This document shows positions 8,601 to 16,923 of a stretch of 19,772 bases of DNA, piece by piece. The first letter of the stretch is position 1. Each line of letters starts with the position of its first letter. The stretch covers positions 1 to 19,772 of the forward strand of contig JBBIJR010000067.1 of the NCBI GenBank assembly GCA_037445875.1, in the 5' to 3' direction. A program made the translations under genes and the position numbers. Under the pieces are notes generated by a model. The model ran no database searches and was not told the DNA's origin. It was given only the letters and a program-made list of their open reading frames with translations. The DNA comes from JBBIJR01 sp037445875. Lineage in GTDB: Bacteria; CLD3; SB21.

Positions 8601-9011
8601 TTAGACGGTCCTTCGCCGCAGATGCCAGGCAACCACACCGTGGAGCGCGAGCACCCCGGCTGCATCCGCCAGCCAGTCGGCCACCTCCGAACTGCGGTTA
8701 GGTACTACGGCCTGATGAAGTTCGTCCGTGGCTGCATACAACAGGCATAAAAAGATACTCACTTTTAACAGCGATGCAACGGGTTTTCCTCGAACGCTGG
8801 CCACGTGAAAAGCCGCCAGTACGGCTGCAGCGGACAGGACCATGAAAACGCCCGCGTGGGCCAGTTTGTCGATGGACCAGAAATCAAGTTTCGGCAATTC
8901 TTCCCCCGGAATGGACGAGGCATAAAAAATGACGGCGCTCCACGCCACCACGGGCGCAAAAACCATCGGCCGCAGATTCCGGGCTTCCGGTCGGGTCGGC
9001 GGAGCGTTCAT
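8601..9011 (-). CDS. VanZ-like family membrane protein
   Basis: 136 residues with about four hydrophobic stretches (roughly 17-33, 48-67, 80-93, 115-129). The VanZ-like signature is present: YASSIPGE near the first membrane segment, DKLAHAGVF, DELHQ, and DWLADAAGV near the end. The family is named for a teicoplanin resistance accessory protein, but most chromosomal members have no known function, and nothing here points to antibiotic resistance. The ATG directly follows the TAG stop of the BamA-like gene (TAGATG), so translation is probably coupled. Confidence 0.88.
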   Translation of the reverse strand: MNAPPTRPEARNLRPMVFAPVVAWSAVIFYASSIPGEELPKLDFWSIDKLAHAGVFMVLSAAAVLAAFHVASVRGKPVASLLKVSIFLCLLYAATDELHQAVVPNRSSEVADWLADAAGVLALHGVVAWHLRRRTV

Positions 9012-11417
9012 CTAGAACGCCTGCCCGAGGGTGACCTGGATGGCAATGCGAGACAGGTCTTTGGCCAGCTTCGGATCGATCTTCGTGGGTTGGCCGTCCG
9101 TTCCAATGACGGTCAGACTCTTCGGATCCACAAGCTTGTAGCCCACATCGACGCGAACGGGCCCGATCAAGGTCCTGAGGCGAATCCCGCCACCCACGGC
9201 ATAGTAGGGTTCGTTAGGCAGTCCGCTGGGCTTGTTCCGGAAAGAATACTCCGTCCAAACCTGGCCCATATCGACGAACCCCGCGACGTCCATGCCGCTG
9301 ATCACTTCGCTCGGGTCCCTCTCGGTGTACAAATTGTAGCGAAATTCAATGCCGGTCTCGAGGATGCTGTTACCGCCCGAGTATGTCAGGCGGTCCACCG
9401 TCTCGCTGATGATACCGAGTTCCTTGACCCCCCAGCCGCGAATGCTGTTGGGGCCGCCTCCATAATACTGCTCGCTGGCAGGAATTACCGTTTTCCCTTT
9501 GTCCGTGCGGTAGGGTATAATGGTTCCCGCGCGCGCCCGTACGGCAAGTGTGGCGCGACCGCTCAAGCGGAAGTAGCGGCGGTTGTCCAGGCTGACGCGC
9601 CAGAATTTCAGGTCCGACGGCAGCAGAAATCCCGCAAAGTCCGTAATGAAGTAGATCAGGAAACCCTGCGACGGATAGAAAAAATCCTGGGTGGTGTTGA
9701 TGGTAACGCCCACGCGGGTATTCGTCGTAAAGAAGTTCTTCAGCGACGTCGTGTCATAGGCCGCGGTCACGCTGCGCAGACGCTGCTGCGTAAACGACAG
9801 CGGCGTAAGACTTAGACCCAACGGCCTCGAAATCTGCCAGACCAATGTAGGGGAAGCTTCATATTTTACCACGTCAAAGGCCGCCGTGTTGTTGCGTTCA
9901 CCGGACAGGGTCAGTACGAGGTCGGAGTTATAATTGCGGGTCAGCGGAATACGGAACGAAGGCTGGCGAAACGTGACTTTGGCCTGCATGTAGTTGGCAA
10001 AAAAAGCGTCCTTCTGGAAACCTTTGCTCACCTGGCCGGAGACCTGCAGTTTGCGGGCCCCTCCAAAGAAGTTCTTGCTCTGCCAGCTGATCTGAAACGC
10101 GAAGAACGGAAGCGTGGACAGGCCCTTGTCTTTTTCGCTCTTGGGAAGGTCCCGGAAATCCGTCGTGAAGCCGATGCCAGGCTTGATGCTGCGCTCCTTG
10201 CGTTCCGCCACATTGATCGAAACGTCGAGGGTGTCCACGGCCACTCCGTAGCGGTCCACCCGGGAGCGGGGAACGGTAAGACGGCCGTTGCGGTACTGTC
10301 TCAGGGAATCCAACAGCGCCTGGAGTTCTTGCCGGTCCACGATTAGCGACGAATCGACGGCACCGCGCCGCGTCGTGAGAGCCGGTTTCACGGATCGAAA
10401 TACGCCGAGTCCGTTGATCTCGCCGACGCTCAACGAGAGCCTCTCGGGGCTGTACGGACGTCCCTCCCGGTACCGTATCTTGCGAAGGATGACCTGATCC
10501 TCCACGATCCGCCGGGTCGTGTCCACCGCCTGGCCCGTCTGAATCCGGTAGTAATTGCCCGCGACACGCGTGCGGCCAAACACCGTGTAGCGGCCGGGGT
10601 ACACGTCGTAGTGCACCCTGGCCAGCCGAGGACCGGCAGTGGCCGTGTCCACCACATCCTTCACTTCGGCGTTGGGATAGCCGTGTTCCCCAAAAATCTG
10701 TTGTATGGTACTCTTGGAGGCATCGATGTTGTCGCGCACGAGCCGGTCGCCTTTTCGCGTAAGGAGCTTCTCCAGTATCCGGGCGTCATCCAGGTCATCC
10801 CTCGGATCCACCACCGCATAACTGGAGTGGACTCCGATGGTCGGATCCCCTGCGAGCGTCGTCGGTTGGCCTTCCTCAATGTAGATCGTGATCGCCAGAT
10901 ACCGCCGGTCGGCCGAAAAACGAGCGCGGTAGCACACGATCCGTGCCTCGAAGTAACCCTGGTTCTGGTACAAGGACAGGATGCGACGCAGATCCTCTTT
11001 GAGGATCTCGTTGCTGAAAAAATATCGGTTGCCGCCCCAGTTCGGACTCCAGACACTCAACGTGGCCACCCGAACGACAAACCTCGCCAGCCACGAACCG
11101 GTCCGAGCCGGAAAGCCCAACTCGCGATCCTCTTCTTCTCCGACCGAAAGGGACAGATTGAGCGTGAGATCATCGAAGACCGACAACCCCGTCTCTTCGC
11201 CCTTCGCGTCGATGCTGGCAAAGCGGTACTGATTGCCCGTGACAAAGACACTATCGTCCAGCATCGGAAGGGAATCGAGGAGCGCACCGGTGGAGTCGAC
11301 GTACTCCCCGCGAAAGCGGCCCTCGTGCAGCGGCTGGGGCTGTGCCCGGGCTTCCGATGCAAGGAAGAGACCGGCGAAGAACAGGCTGGTCAACGTGTTG
11401 CGGAAGACCGGGTGCAT
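9012..11417 (-). CDS. Omp85 superfamily outer membrane protein, BamA/TamA type
   Basis: 801 residues. A signal peptide ends in ARA before Gln26. Roughly residues 130-400 hold POTRA-like repeats; three can be made out, for example around LYQNQGYFEARI (149-160), IFGEHGYPNAEV (241-252) and INGLGVF (334-340). The second half is a 16-strand-like barrel with the Omp85 loop-6 motif in YYGGGPNSIRGWG, and the chain ends GQAF, with the C-terminal aromatic residue used as an assembly signal. Such proteins insert beta-barrel proteins into the outer membrane. With fewer POTRA repeats than the five of E. coli BamA it may be a TamA-like or specialised paralogue rather than the essential BamA; this cannot be decided from one window. 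It lies 12 bp after the EutN-like gene. Confidence 0.92.
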   Translation of the reverse strand: MHPVFRNTLTSLFFAGLFLASEARAQPQPLHEGRFRGEYVDSTGALLDSLPMLDDSVFVTGNQYRFASIDAKGEETGLSVFDDLTLNLSLSVGEEEDRELGFPARTGSWLARFVVRVATLSVWSPNWGGNRYFFSNEILKEDLRRILSLYQNQGYFEARIVCYRARFSADRRYLAITIYIEEGQPTTLAGDPTIGVHSSYAVVDPRDDLDDARILEKLLTRKGDRLVRDNIDASKSTIQQIFGEHGYPNAEVKDVVDTATAGPRLARVHYDVYPGRYTVFGRTRVAGNYYRIQTGQAVDTTRRIVEDQVILRKIRYREGRPYSPERLSLSVGEINGLGVFRSVKPALTTRRGAVDSSLIVDRQELQALLDSLRQYRNGRLTVPRSRVDRYGVAVDTLDVSINVAERKERSIKPGIGFTTDFRDLPKSEKDKGLSTLPFFAFQISWQSKNFFGGARKLQVSGQVSKGFQKDAFFANYMQAKVTFRQPSFRIPLTRNYNSDLVLTLSGERNNTAAFDVVKYEASPTLVWQISRPLGLSLTPLSFTQQRLRSVTAAYDTTSLKNFFTTNTRVGVTINTTQDFFYPSQGFLIYFITDFAGFLLPSDLKFWRVSLDNRRYFRLSGRATLAVRARAGTIIPYRTDKGKTVIPASEQYYGGGPNSIRGWGVKELGIISETVDRLTYSGGNSILETGIEFRYNLYTERDPSEVISGMDVAGFVDMGQVWTEYSFRNKPSGLPNEPYYAVGGGIRLRTLIGPVRVDVGYKLVDPKSLTVIGTDGQPTKIDPKLAKDLSRIAIQVTLGQAF

Positions 11418-11429
11418 GCAGAGGAAGGA

Positions 11430-11774
11430 TTAAGACTTGTTCTTGGGTTCGTCGGGGGCGCGCTGCTGCAATTGCGCCGGAGACAGGCCGTTTAGGAGCG
11501 TCTCGTCCACCTCGATCTCGTCCACGATCCCTATGATGGCGGCTTCGATAGACAATTCCGTCGGGCGATCAGACAAGGCCCTCCGGGCAGCATGGCCGTA
11601 CGAACAAATGACCAGTTCGCCTATTCCTGCGCCGAGCATGTCGGCGGCGACGATCACGTTGGTGTTCGGAGCCTTGTCGATATTGACGGGATGGATAAGC
11701 AGAAAACGCAGGCCTTTGACGTTCTCCACTTTTTTCGTAGCCCAAACCGTGCCAACCACACGCCCGATGAACAT
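11430..11774 (-). CDS. EutN/CcmL family microcompartment vertex protein (BMC-P)
   Basis: 114 residues, the usual 90-110 plus a short tail. The N-terminal MFIGRVVGTVWATKK, the central VIVAADMLGAGIGELVI and the AAIIGIVDEIEVD near residue 90 are the conserved strands and pentamer loop of the EutN/CcmL/CsoS4 family, which caps the vertices of bacterial microcompartments. The charged tail from about residue 94 is extra. AGAGG lies before the ATG. No hexameric shell (BMC-H) gene, aldehyde dehydrogenase or other microcompartment enzyme is in the window; the neighbours are a prenol-kinase-like protein and a BamA-like protein. It may serve a compartment encoded elsewhere or have been recruited to another role. 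Confidence 0.9.
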   Translation of the reverse strand: MFIGRVVGTVWATKKVENVKGLRFLLIHPVNIDKAPNTNVIVAADMLGAGIGELVICSYGHAARRALSDRPTELSIEAAIIGIVDEIEVDETLLNGLSPAQLQQRAPDEPKNKS

Positions 11775-11804
11775 TCGCTGAACCTCTCCCGGGAAACTAA
11801 TCTA

Positions 11805-13277
11805 TCAAGCGAACCAAAACCAACCCGCTGCCAGTATGCCCCCGGCCAGGCTGCACGCCACATTGACCTTGTCGTTATCCAGCGCCCGCCACCCCCGTAC
11901 CCACCGTGTCGGCGCCGCGCAGTGTAATCTCCTCTCGGTGGACAGGCCGCATCCGACGCATTCAAACTGTCCCTGGAGGGTCGCGCCGAGCCAACTGTCC
12001 ACCAGACTGCCCACCACGCCCCCCGCCGTAATCCACACGGCGATGTTCCATTCGAACCCACCCATCGTCAGCCAGCCGCAAGCCGCAATCAGCGCCGCCC
12101 CTCCCACGGCCCCGAGCAGCCCCGGCACCGTGATGCCTCCGGATGTACCGGGCTCCACGCGGCGCCCGTTGACGATACTCCGCGGAATGTGACGGAAGTA
12201 GATCCCGATTTCTGTCGCCCAGGTATCCGCCGCAACGGCCGCCAGGACGCCCAGATAGACGCCCATCCACCGGTGGTCGGGATAGAAATAGTTCAGGACC
12301 ACAACCGCGCCGGCAATACCGCCGTTTCCCAATACCTGGCCGGCATCGCGAATGCTTCCTTTTTCAAAGATCTGTTCCAGTCCGGCTTTCCGGTGCCGAC
12401 CCGACTTGGAGAGCAGGCTCGACGAGACGAAAAACACCAGAATGGGTCCGGCCCATGACCAGCCACCGATCGCGAAAATCACCGTACCGAGCAGGAACGC
12501 CGCAACGCTTCCGGAGGCGTTCAAGAGGCGAAACCGGTATGCCACGATCGCCGCGGCCAGGGCGAATCCCAAACTCCACAGCAGGGGTTCGGCCCGACCG
12601 GCGTACCACACAAGGTGGACGACTAGCGCCGTACTCACGGGGATGGTCAAATTGTCGGAACCTGCCCGCGAGAAGCCTTCGGCAGCCGTGGCCACCACGG
12701 ATCCGGCCAATGCACCGACGACCGCTGTGAACAAAGAACCTTCGATCCAACGGATCGACGAAAGATAGTAAAAAGAGCCAAGAATGACAAGGAAAGACAC
12801 GGCGAGCATCGTGACGGAGCCTTCAAGGGACTTTTCATCTCCACCCACGTTGTACCGGTGCGGTCGCGGAGCACGTTCGCCGACCCAGGCTGCCGCAACG
12901 TCTCCGACGGCGAGGACGGCCATGCTTATCATAAGGACCGGCTTATGCTCCGCCCAGCACAACCCGGTCAGCAGCGTGAACGCCAACGGATAGTAGACGG
13001 TACCGTAAGTCGTCCGCTCGGTGGCATGCATGGCAGACAGCCAGCGGTACCGTATGGCCACCGCATTGATAACCGTGAATACTCCGCCGAGCATTAGGGC
13101 CGGAAGGGGCGACCGAAGATACAGGGGGGCAAAAAAGATCAAGACACCGGTGAGCAGATGAATAAGACGGCGGGTAAGTTCCACCGGTCCACTCGCACGG
13201 CGGCGTACGGTTTCCATGGCAACGACGAGCGCTCCCAGCAGGACGGCGGACACTAACGTACGGATCCAATCCTGCAT
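11805..13277 (-). CDS. Two-domain membrane protein: VTE5/dolichol kinase-like domain fused to DUF92 (VTE6-like)
   Basis: 490 residues and many membrane segments. Residues about 1-225 resemble the polyprenol/phytol kinase group: TRRLIHLLTG (35-44), GDVAAAWVGE (125-134) and DEKSLEGS (147-154), the expected nucleotide-binding pattern. Residues about 235-490 are a DUF92 domain: NASGSVAAFLLG (253-264), GSIRDAGQVLGNGG (307-320), ADTWATEIG (350-358) and PGTSGGIT (376-383), plus a Cys-rich segment (Cys440, Cys443, Cys453). In plants and cyanobacteria VTE5 phosphorylates phytol and the DUF92 protein VTE6 adds the second phosphate, so one chain could take a prenol to its diphosphate; that is inference. 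The ATG at 13277 lacks a clear ribosome site. A GTG at 13301 overlapping the ferredoxin stop as GTGA is a real alternative and would add eight residues. Confidence 0.87.
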   Translation of the reverse strand: MQDWIRTLVSAVLLGALVVAMETVRRRASGPVELTRRLIHLLTGVLIFFAPLYLRSPLPALMLGGVFTVINAVAIRYRWLSAMHATERTTYGTVYYPLAFTLLTGLCWAEHKPVLMISMAVLAVGDVAAAWVGERAPRPHRYNVGGDEKSLEGSVTMLAVSFLVILGSFYYLSSIRWIEGSLFTAVVGALAGSVVATAAEGFSRAGSDNLTIPVSTALVVHLVWYAGRAEPLLWSLGFALAAAIVAYRFRLLNASGSVAAFLLGTVIFAIGGWSWAGPILVFFVSSSLLSKSGRHRKAGLEQIFEKGSIRDAGQVLGNGGIAGAVVVLNYFYPDHRWMGVYLGVLAAVAADTWATEIGIYFRHIPRSIVNGRRVEPGTSGGITVPGLLGAVGGAALIAACGWLTMGGFEWNIAVWITAGGVVGSLVDSWLGATLQGQFECVGCGLSTERRLHCAAPTRWVRGWRALDNDKVNVACSLAGGILAAGWFWFA

Positions 13278-13297
13278 GGAGACCGTCAGGAAAAAGT

Positions 13298-13534
13298 TCA
13301 CGGGGAGGAGACGGACGAACCGGTCGGCTTTCGCCGTTCCGAAGCCCTGGGGCGCAGAGGCACGCCGTCGTTGTGGAGCACCTCGAACGGACAGATTTCC
13401 ACGCAGAAGTCGCATTCCGTACAGCGCTCGTGTAGAACGCTGAGCCGCGACTCCGTCAGCTCCAGCGCATCAAACGGACAAACACCGACGCAGGCCCCGC
13501 AGAGGTCGCATTTATCGTGATTGATCTGGATCAT
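13298..13534 (-). CDS. 2[4Fe-4S] bacterial-type ferredoxin
   Basis: 78 residues. Two complete CxxCxxCxxxCP motifs are seen: Cys9, 12, 15, 19 and Cys38, 41, 44, 48, enough for two [4Fe-4S] clusters. The compact core (1-55) is followed by a basic, low-complexity tail of about 23 residues that is unusual for a ferredoxin and could be a docking extension. It is a low-potential electron carrier in the cytoplasm; the partner is not known. It sits between the cystathionine enzyme (16 bp) and the prenol-kinase-like gene, whose alternative GTG start overlaps its stop codon. Ferredoxins near isoprenoid genes sometimes feed prenyl reductases, but no reductase is in the window. Confidence 0.92.
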   Translation of the reverse strand: MIQINHDKCDLCGACVGVCPFDALELTESRLSVLHERCTECDFCVEICPFEVLHNDGVPLRPRASERRKPTGSSVSSP

Positions 13535-13550
13535 AGTAACTGCAAGAGGT

Positions 13551-14690
13551 TCACACGCCTTCGAGCGCCTGGCGCACGTCTTCGATCAAATCCTCGGCGT
13601 CCTCGCACCCCACGGACAAACGGACGAGACCGTCCGTCAAGCCCAGTTTTTCACGGTTCTCTTTCGGCACCGATCCGTGCGTCATGCTGGCCGGGTGGCA
13701 GATCAGGCTCTCCACGCCGCCCAGACTCTCCGCCAGCGCGAACACCCGTACGCGTCGGAGCATGGATTTGCCTTTTTCCAGGGAGCCCAGTTCGATCGAA
13801 ATCATGCCGCCGAAACCGGCCATCTGTTTCTTCGCGAGGTCGTGCTGGGGATGACTCGTTAGCCCCGGGTAGTACACCTTCTGCACCTTCGGATGCTCGC
13901 TGAGGAACTCGGCTATCTGGACCGCGTTTTCATTATGCTGGCGCATGCGAAGGCCCAGGGTCTTCGTCGAGCGCAGAACCAGCCAGCAGTCGAACGGAGA
14001 CGGCACGCCGCCGATCGCGTTCTGTAGAAAGCGCAGCTTTTCGTGCAGGCTTTCGTCCGACGTTACCACGATGCCGCCGATCACGTCGCTGTGGCCGTTG
14101 ATGAACTTCGTCGTACTGTGGAGCGCGATGCCGAGCCCGAATGTCAGCGGCTGCTGGAAGTACGGGCTCATGAACGTATTGTCCACGACCGTGATGAGTC
14201 CGTGTTTCTTCCCGATCTCGGCAACGGCCGCCAGGTCCGTGATGGAGAGCATCGGATTGGTCGGCGTCTCTACGAAGAGCATGCGCGTCTTCGGCGTAAC
14301 GGCACGAACGATCATGTCCGTCCGGCTCGTGTCAACCCAGGAGAACTCGAGTCCGTATCGCCGCATCACCTTGTCGAAGAACCGGAACGTGCCGCCGTAG
14401 ACATTGTTCGACACGACGACGTGGTCTCCCGAGCTGAGCAGTCCGGCCACGGCCTGGATCGCGCTCATGCCGCTGGAAAACGCCACGCCGAAGCGGCCTT
14501 TCTCGAGGGCCGCAACGTTTGCTTCCAGAGCGACGCGCGTCGGATTGATGGTACGTCCGTAATCGAAGCCTTTGCTAACGCCGAGTTCCTCCTGCGCGTA
14601 TGTGGACGTCTGGTAGATCGGGGTGATCACCGCGCCGGTGGTCGGGTCGGGCGTCTGGCCCGCGTGGATAGAATCGGTAAGAAATCCCAT
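13551..14690 (-). CDS. Cys/Met metabolism PLP enzyme: cystathionine gamma-lyase or gamma-synthase
   Basis: 379 residues. This is a fold-type I PLP enzyme of the Cys/Met metabolism family: AGQTPDPTTGAVITPIYQTST near the N-terminus, YGRTINPTR (44-52), SSGMSAI (72-78), the ETPTNP loop (141-146), VVDNTF (168-173), and the PLP lysine Lys195 in STTKFINGHSD. Family members split cystathionine to cysteine and 2-oxobutyrate, or make cystathionine from an activated homoserine, and sequence alone separates them poorly. The cystathionine beta-synthase gene 53 bp upstream makes a gamma-lyase role in reverse transsulfuration the better guess. The ATG at 14690 has AAAGGAA upstream; an open frame reaching 14732 adds 14 unlikely residues. 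Confidence 0.92.
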   Translation of the reverse strand: MGFLTDSIHAGQTPDPTTGAVITPIYQTSTYAQEELGVSKGFDYGRTINPTRVALEANVAALEKGRFGVAFSSGMSAIQAVAGLLSSGDHVVVSNNVYGGTFRFFDKVMRRYGLEFSWVDTSRTDMIVRAVTPKTRMLFVETPTNPMLSITDLAAVAEIGKKHGLITVVDNTFMSPYFQQPLTFGLGIALHSTTKFINGHSDVIGGIVVTSDESLHEKLRFLQNAIGGVPSPFDCWLVLRSTKTLGLRMRQHNENAVQIAEFLSEHPKVQKVYYPGLTSHPQHDLAKKQMAGFGGMISIELGSLEKGKSMLRRVRVFALAESLGGVESLICHPASMTHGSVPKENREKLGLTDGLVRLSVGCEDAEDLIEDVRQALEGV

Positions 14691-14743
14691 ACATGTTCCT
14701 TTGAAGGTCGGACCGAAGTACTCCCGGTCCATAGCAAACGGTA

Positions 14744-16099
14744 TTAGCCTTTGGACGAAAGAAAATCGAGCAGATCGATTCGTGTGACGATGCTGATCGG
14801 CTGGCGGGCCTCATTGACCACGATGACGGCCGGACCCTTCCGCAGCGTTTCCTGCAGCGTCGAGATCGGCGTATTGAACCCGACCTGCGGCGCCTGACGG
14901 TTCATACACTTCGATATAAGCGACTGTTCACCGCCCGCCCCGGAAACCAGAAACTCGATCAGATCCGCTTCTGAAACGAGGCCGACGAGCACACCCCCGG
15001 ACGTGACGGGCAGCTGTGAAATGCCCTTTTCACGCATGATCTGGATGACCTGCTGGACGGTCTGCATATCGTCGGCGCAGACCAGCGGCGGATGCTGGGA
15101 CACGCGGCTCATCATGTCCCGTACATATCCCTCGATGGGCCGGGCCGCGAAGAAACCGTTGTCGCGCATCCACTTGTCGTCCACGAACTTGGTCATGTAG
15201 TTCCGAACGCCGTCCGGCAGCACCGCGACGCAACGCTGGCCCGCCTTGAGACGCGTGGCTGCCTTGAGCGCTGCAAAGAGCACCGACCCGCTCGATCCGC
15301 CCACGAGCAGACCTTCTTCGCGGATCAGCCGGCGCGCGAGCAGGAACGACGACTGGTCCTCGGTCTTGACCCACTCATCCACGACCGACCGGTCCAGCAC
15401 GGCCGGAATGAAATCGTACCCGATACCCTCGACGCGATACGTGCCGACCTCCGTACCTCCTCCCAGAATCGAGCCCACCGGGTCCGCACCGACCATGATG
15501 CATTTCGGGTTGACTTCCTTGATGCGTTTCGCAACGCCGGTAATGGAACCTCCCGTTCCCGCCCCCATCACCACCATGTCCACCTTGCCGTCCAGATCGT
15601 TGAGAATCTCTTCGGCGGTCGTCTGGTAGTGTACGAGGGGATTGTTGGGGTTCGAGTACTGGTCGAGGATGTGGGCATTGGGAAGTTCCTGCTGCAGACG
15701 GCGGGCCACGCTGATATGGCTTTCGGGCGAGTCGAACGCCGCCTCCGTGGGGGTGCGGATGATCTCGGCACCCAGAGCCTCGAGCACGACCTGCTTTTCC
15801 CGGCTCATCTTTTCCGGCATCGTGATGATGACCCGGTATCCGCGGACGGCGCCTGCCAGTGCAATCCCGATCCCGGTATTGCCGCTGGTGGGCTCGATCA
15901 ACGTGTCTCCCGGCTTGATGCGTCCCTCGCGTTCCGCCGCCTGCACCATCGAATAGCCGATCCGGTCCTTGAGCGAACCTCCGGGATTCAGGAATTCACA
16001 CTTGCCGTACAGCGTACAGGCCAGCTGCGCCCCCACCCGGTGCAGTTTCACGAGAGGTGTACGGCCGATGGCCTCCAGAATGGTTTCGTAGCAACTCAT
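14744..16099 (-). CDS. cbs: Cystathionine beta-synthase with C-terminal CBS domain pair
   Basis: 451 residues. The fold-type II PLP domain (about 1-320) has Lys44 in NPGGSLKDRIG, TSGNTGIG (71-78), GAGTGGSITG (179-188) and GGSSGS (267-272). The stretch LPDGVRNYMTKFVDDKWM (294-311) is typical of true cystathionine beta-synthases and not of cysteine synthases. Two CBS repeats follow (about 330-385 and 395-449), the module that in other members binds adenosyl ligands. The reaction condenses serine with homocysteine to cystathionine. No heme-binding N-terminal region as in mammals is present. A longer frame to 16243 would run into the Roadblock gene; the ATG at 16099 fits the family start, although no strong ribosome site is seen. 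It lies 19 bp after the second Roadblock gene. Confidence 0.95.
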   Translation of the reverse strand: MSCYETILEAIGRTPLVKLHRVGAQLACTLYGKCEFLNPGGSLKDRIGYSMVQAAEREGRIKPGDTLIEPTSGNTGIGIALAGAVRGYRVIITMPEKMSREKQVVLEALGAEIIRTPTEAAFDSPESHISVARRLQQELPNAHILDQYSNPNNPLVHYQTTAEEILNDLDGKVDMVVMGAGTGGSITGVAKRIKEVNPKCIMVGADPVGSILGGGTEVGTYRVEGIGYDFIPAVLDRSVVDEWVKTEDQSSFLLARRLIREEGLLVGGSSGSVLFAALKAATRLKAGQRCVAVLPDGVRNYMTKFVDDKWMRDNGFFAARPIEGYVRDMMSRVSQHPPLVCADDMQTVQQVIQIMREKGISQLPVTSGGVLVGLVSEADLIEFLVSGAGGEQSLISKCMNRQAPQVGFNTPISTLQETLRKGPAVIVVNEARQPISIVTRIDLLDFLSSKG

Positions 16100-16118
16100 G
16101 ATCTTGAAGGAAATGGAG

Positions 16119-16541
16119 TCAGAAAAGGATCTCTCTGGACTGGAGCATACCGTTGACGCGGTTGACTTCCTCGTAGGCGAAACGGAGCAAGTCGCCCACG
16201 CGGTCCTTGTCTCGGCCGGCAATGACCAGTGCCGTGTCCGCAACCAGCTGGCAGATCAGAATGAACCGCTCACGGCCCACCGTGATCACCGACTGAATCC
16301 GGTCCTGCTCGGTACCTTCTGCCGGCGGTACGGCGAAGAGGCGGGACCCGTATTCCAGATAAGCGGAACCGTACGAGGCCAATTGCGCTTCCAGGTCGGC
16401 GTCTTCGGTATTGGACACAAGCACGAGCCCCTGTGAGGAAACGACGGCGATCAGCGACTTTGGGTCGAGCTTCGCTGCTTTCTGAATGATCTGGGTGAAG
16501 TAGGCGTGGTGAGAAAGGCTCATCGTCGGCTCAGTTGACAT
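16119..16541 (-). CDS. Roadblock/LC7-like protein (second of a pair)
   Basis: 140 residues. The alternating pattern of strand, helix, strand matches the Roadblock/LC7 fold: SLIAVVSSQGLVLVSNTED (34-52), a helix with ASYGSAYLEYGS, then RIQSVITVGRERFILICQLVADTALVIAG and a closing helix. It is longer and more divergent than its upstream neighbour. Roadblock proteins dimerise and often regulate small Ras-like GTPases (MglB with MglA in gliding bacteria), but no GTPase gene is in the window. The start at 16541 overlaps the end of the first Roadblock gene by 11 bp; an internal ATG at 16523 is the alternative. The overlap suggests coupled translation and perhaps a heterodimer with the first protein. 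Confidence 0.78.
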   Translation of the reverse strand: MSTEPTMSLSHHAYFTQIIQKAAKLDPKSLIAVVSSQGLVLVSNTEDADLEAQLASYGSAYLEYGSRLFAVPPAEGTEQDRIQSVITVGRERFILICQLVADTALVIAGRDKDRVGDLLRFAYEEVNRVNGMLQSREILF

Positions 16542-16881
16542 GGGACTTCAGTTCTTTGAGGGCGCAGCCGATGTCGAAGAGCACGAGCCCCAGCTTGGCG
16601 CTCGTCGTCGTAAAGACCGTCAGCAGTGTGTCCTGGCCGGCCCGGCTGATAATGATGACGCCGTCGCGGGCCCGGATCGTGACCTGATTCATCTCCCCCA
16701 ACATGGCGTCTTCGGCGCTTGTTTCCCCCTGATTGAGCAGCGCCGCCGAAATGGCCGCCACCCGCTCGGCTTCGATGTTGTCCGGCAGCAGCGAGTTGAT
16801 GATCAATCCGTCGTTGCTCACGAGCGCAACGGCACTGACGCCCGGCGTGTCGTTGCGCAAACGCTTGAGGATTTCTTCCAT
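16531..16881 (-). CDS. Roadblock/LC7 domain protein (MglB-like)
   Basis: 116 residues, close to the typical size. The N-terminus MEEILKRLRND, then VSAVALVSNDGLIINSLLP (15-33), a helix with ERVAAISAALLNQGE (39-53), QVTIRARDGVIIISRAG (66-82) and TLLTVFTTTSAKLGLVLFDI (85-104) are the classical Roadblock/LC7 elements. In known systems such proteins act as GTPase-activating or scaffolding dimers for Ras-like GTPases that control polarity, motility or membrane traffic. The ATG at 16881 has AGGTG upstream. It is the first gene of the long minus-strand block, about 40 bp after a near-consensus promoter, and is divergent from the histidine kinase gene. Confidence 0.9.
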   Translation of the reverse strand: MEEILKRLRNDTPGVSAVALVSNDGLIINSLLPDNIEAERVAAISAALLNQGETSAEDAMLGEMNQVTIRARDGVIIISRAGQDTLLTVFTTTSAKLGLVLFDIGCALKELKSHVN

Positions 16882-16923
16882 AAAGCACCTGTGGCCTTCG
16901 CGAGTGGACTTGCTGTGAAAAAC

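Noticed and set aside
10611..11495. Open frame of 294 codons on the plus strand
   Set aside because: Antisense to the BamA-like gene and part of the EutN-like gene; the composition is that of a shadow frame.
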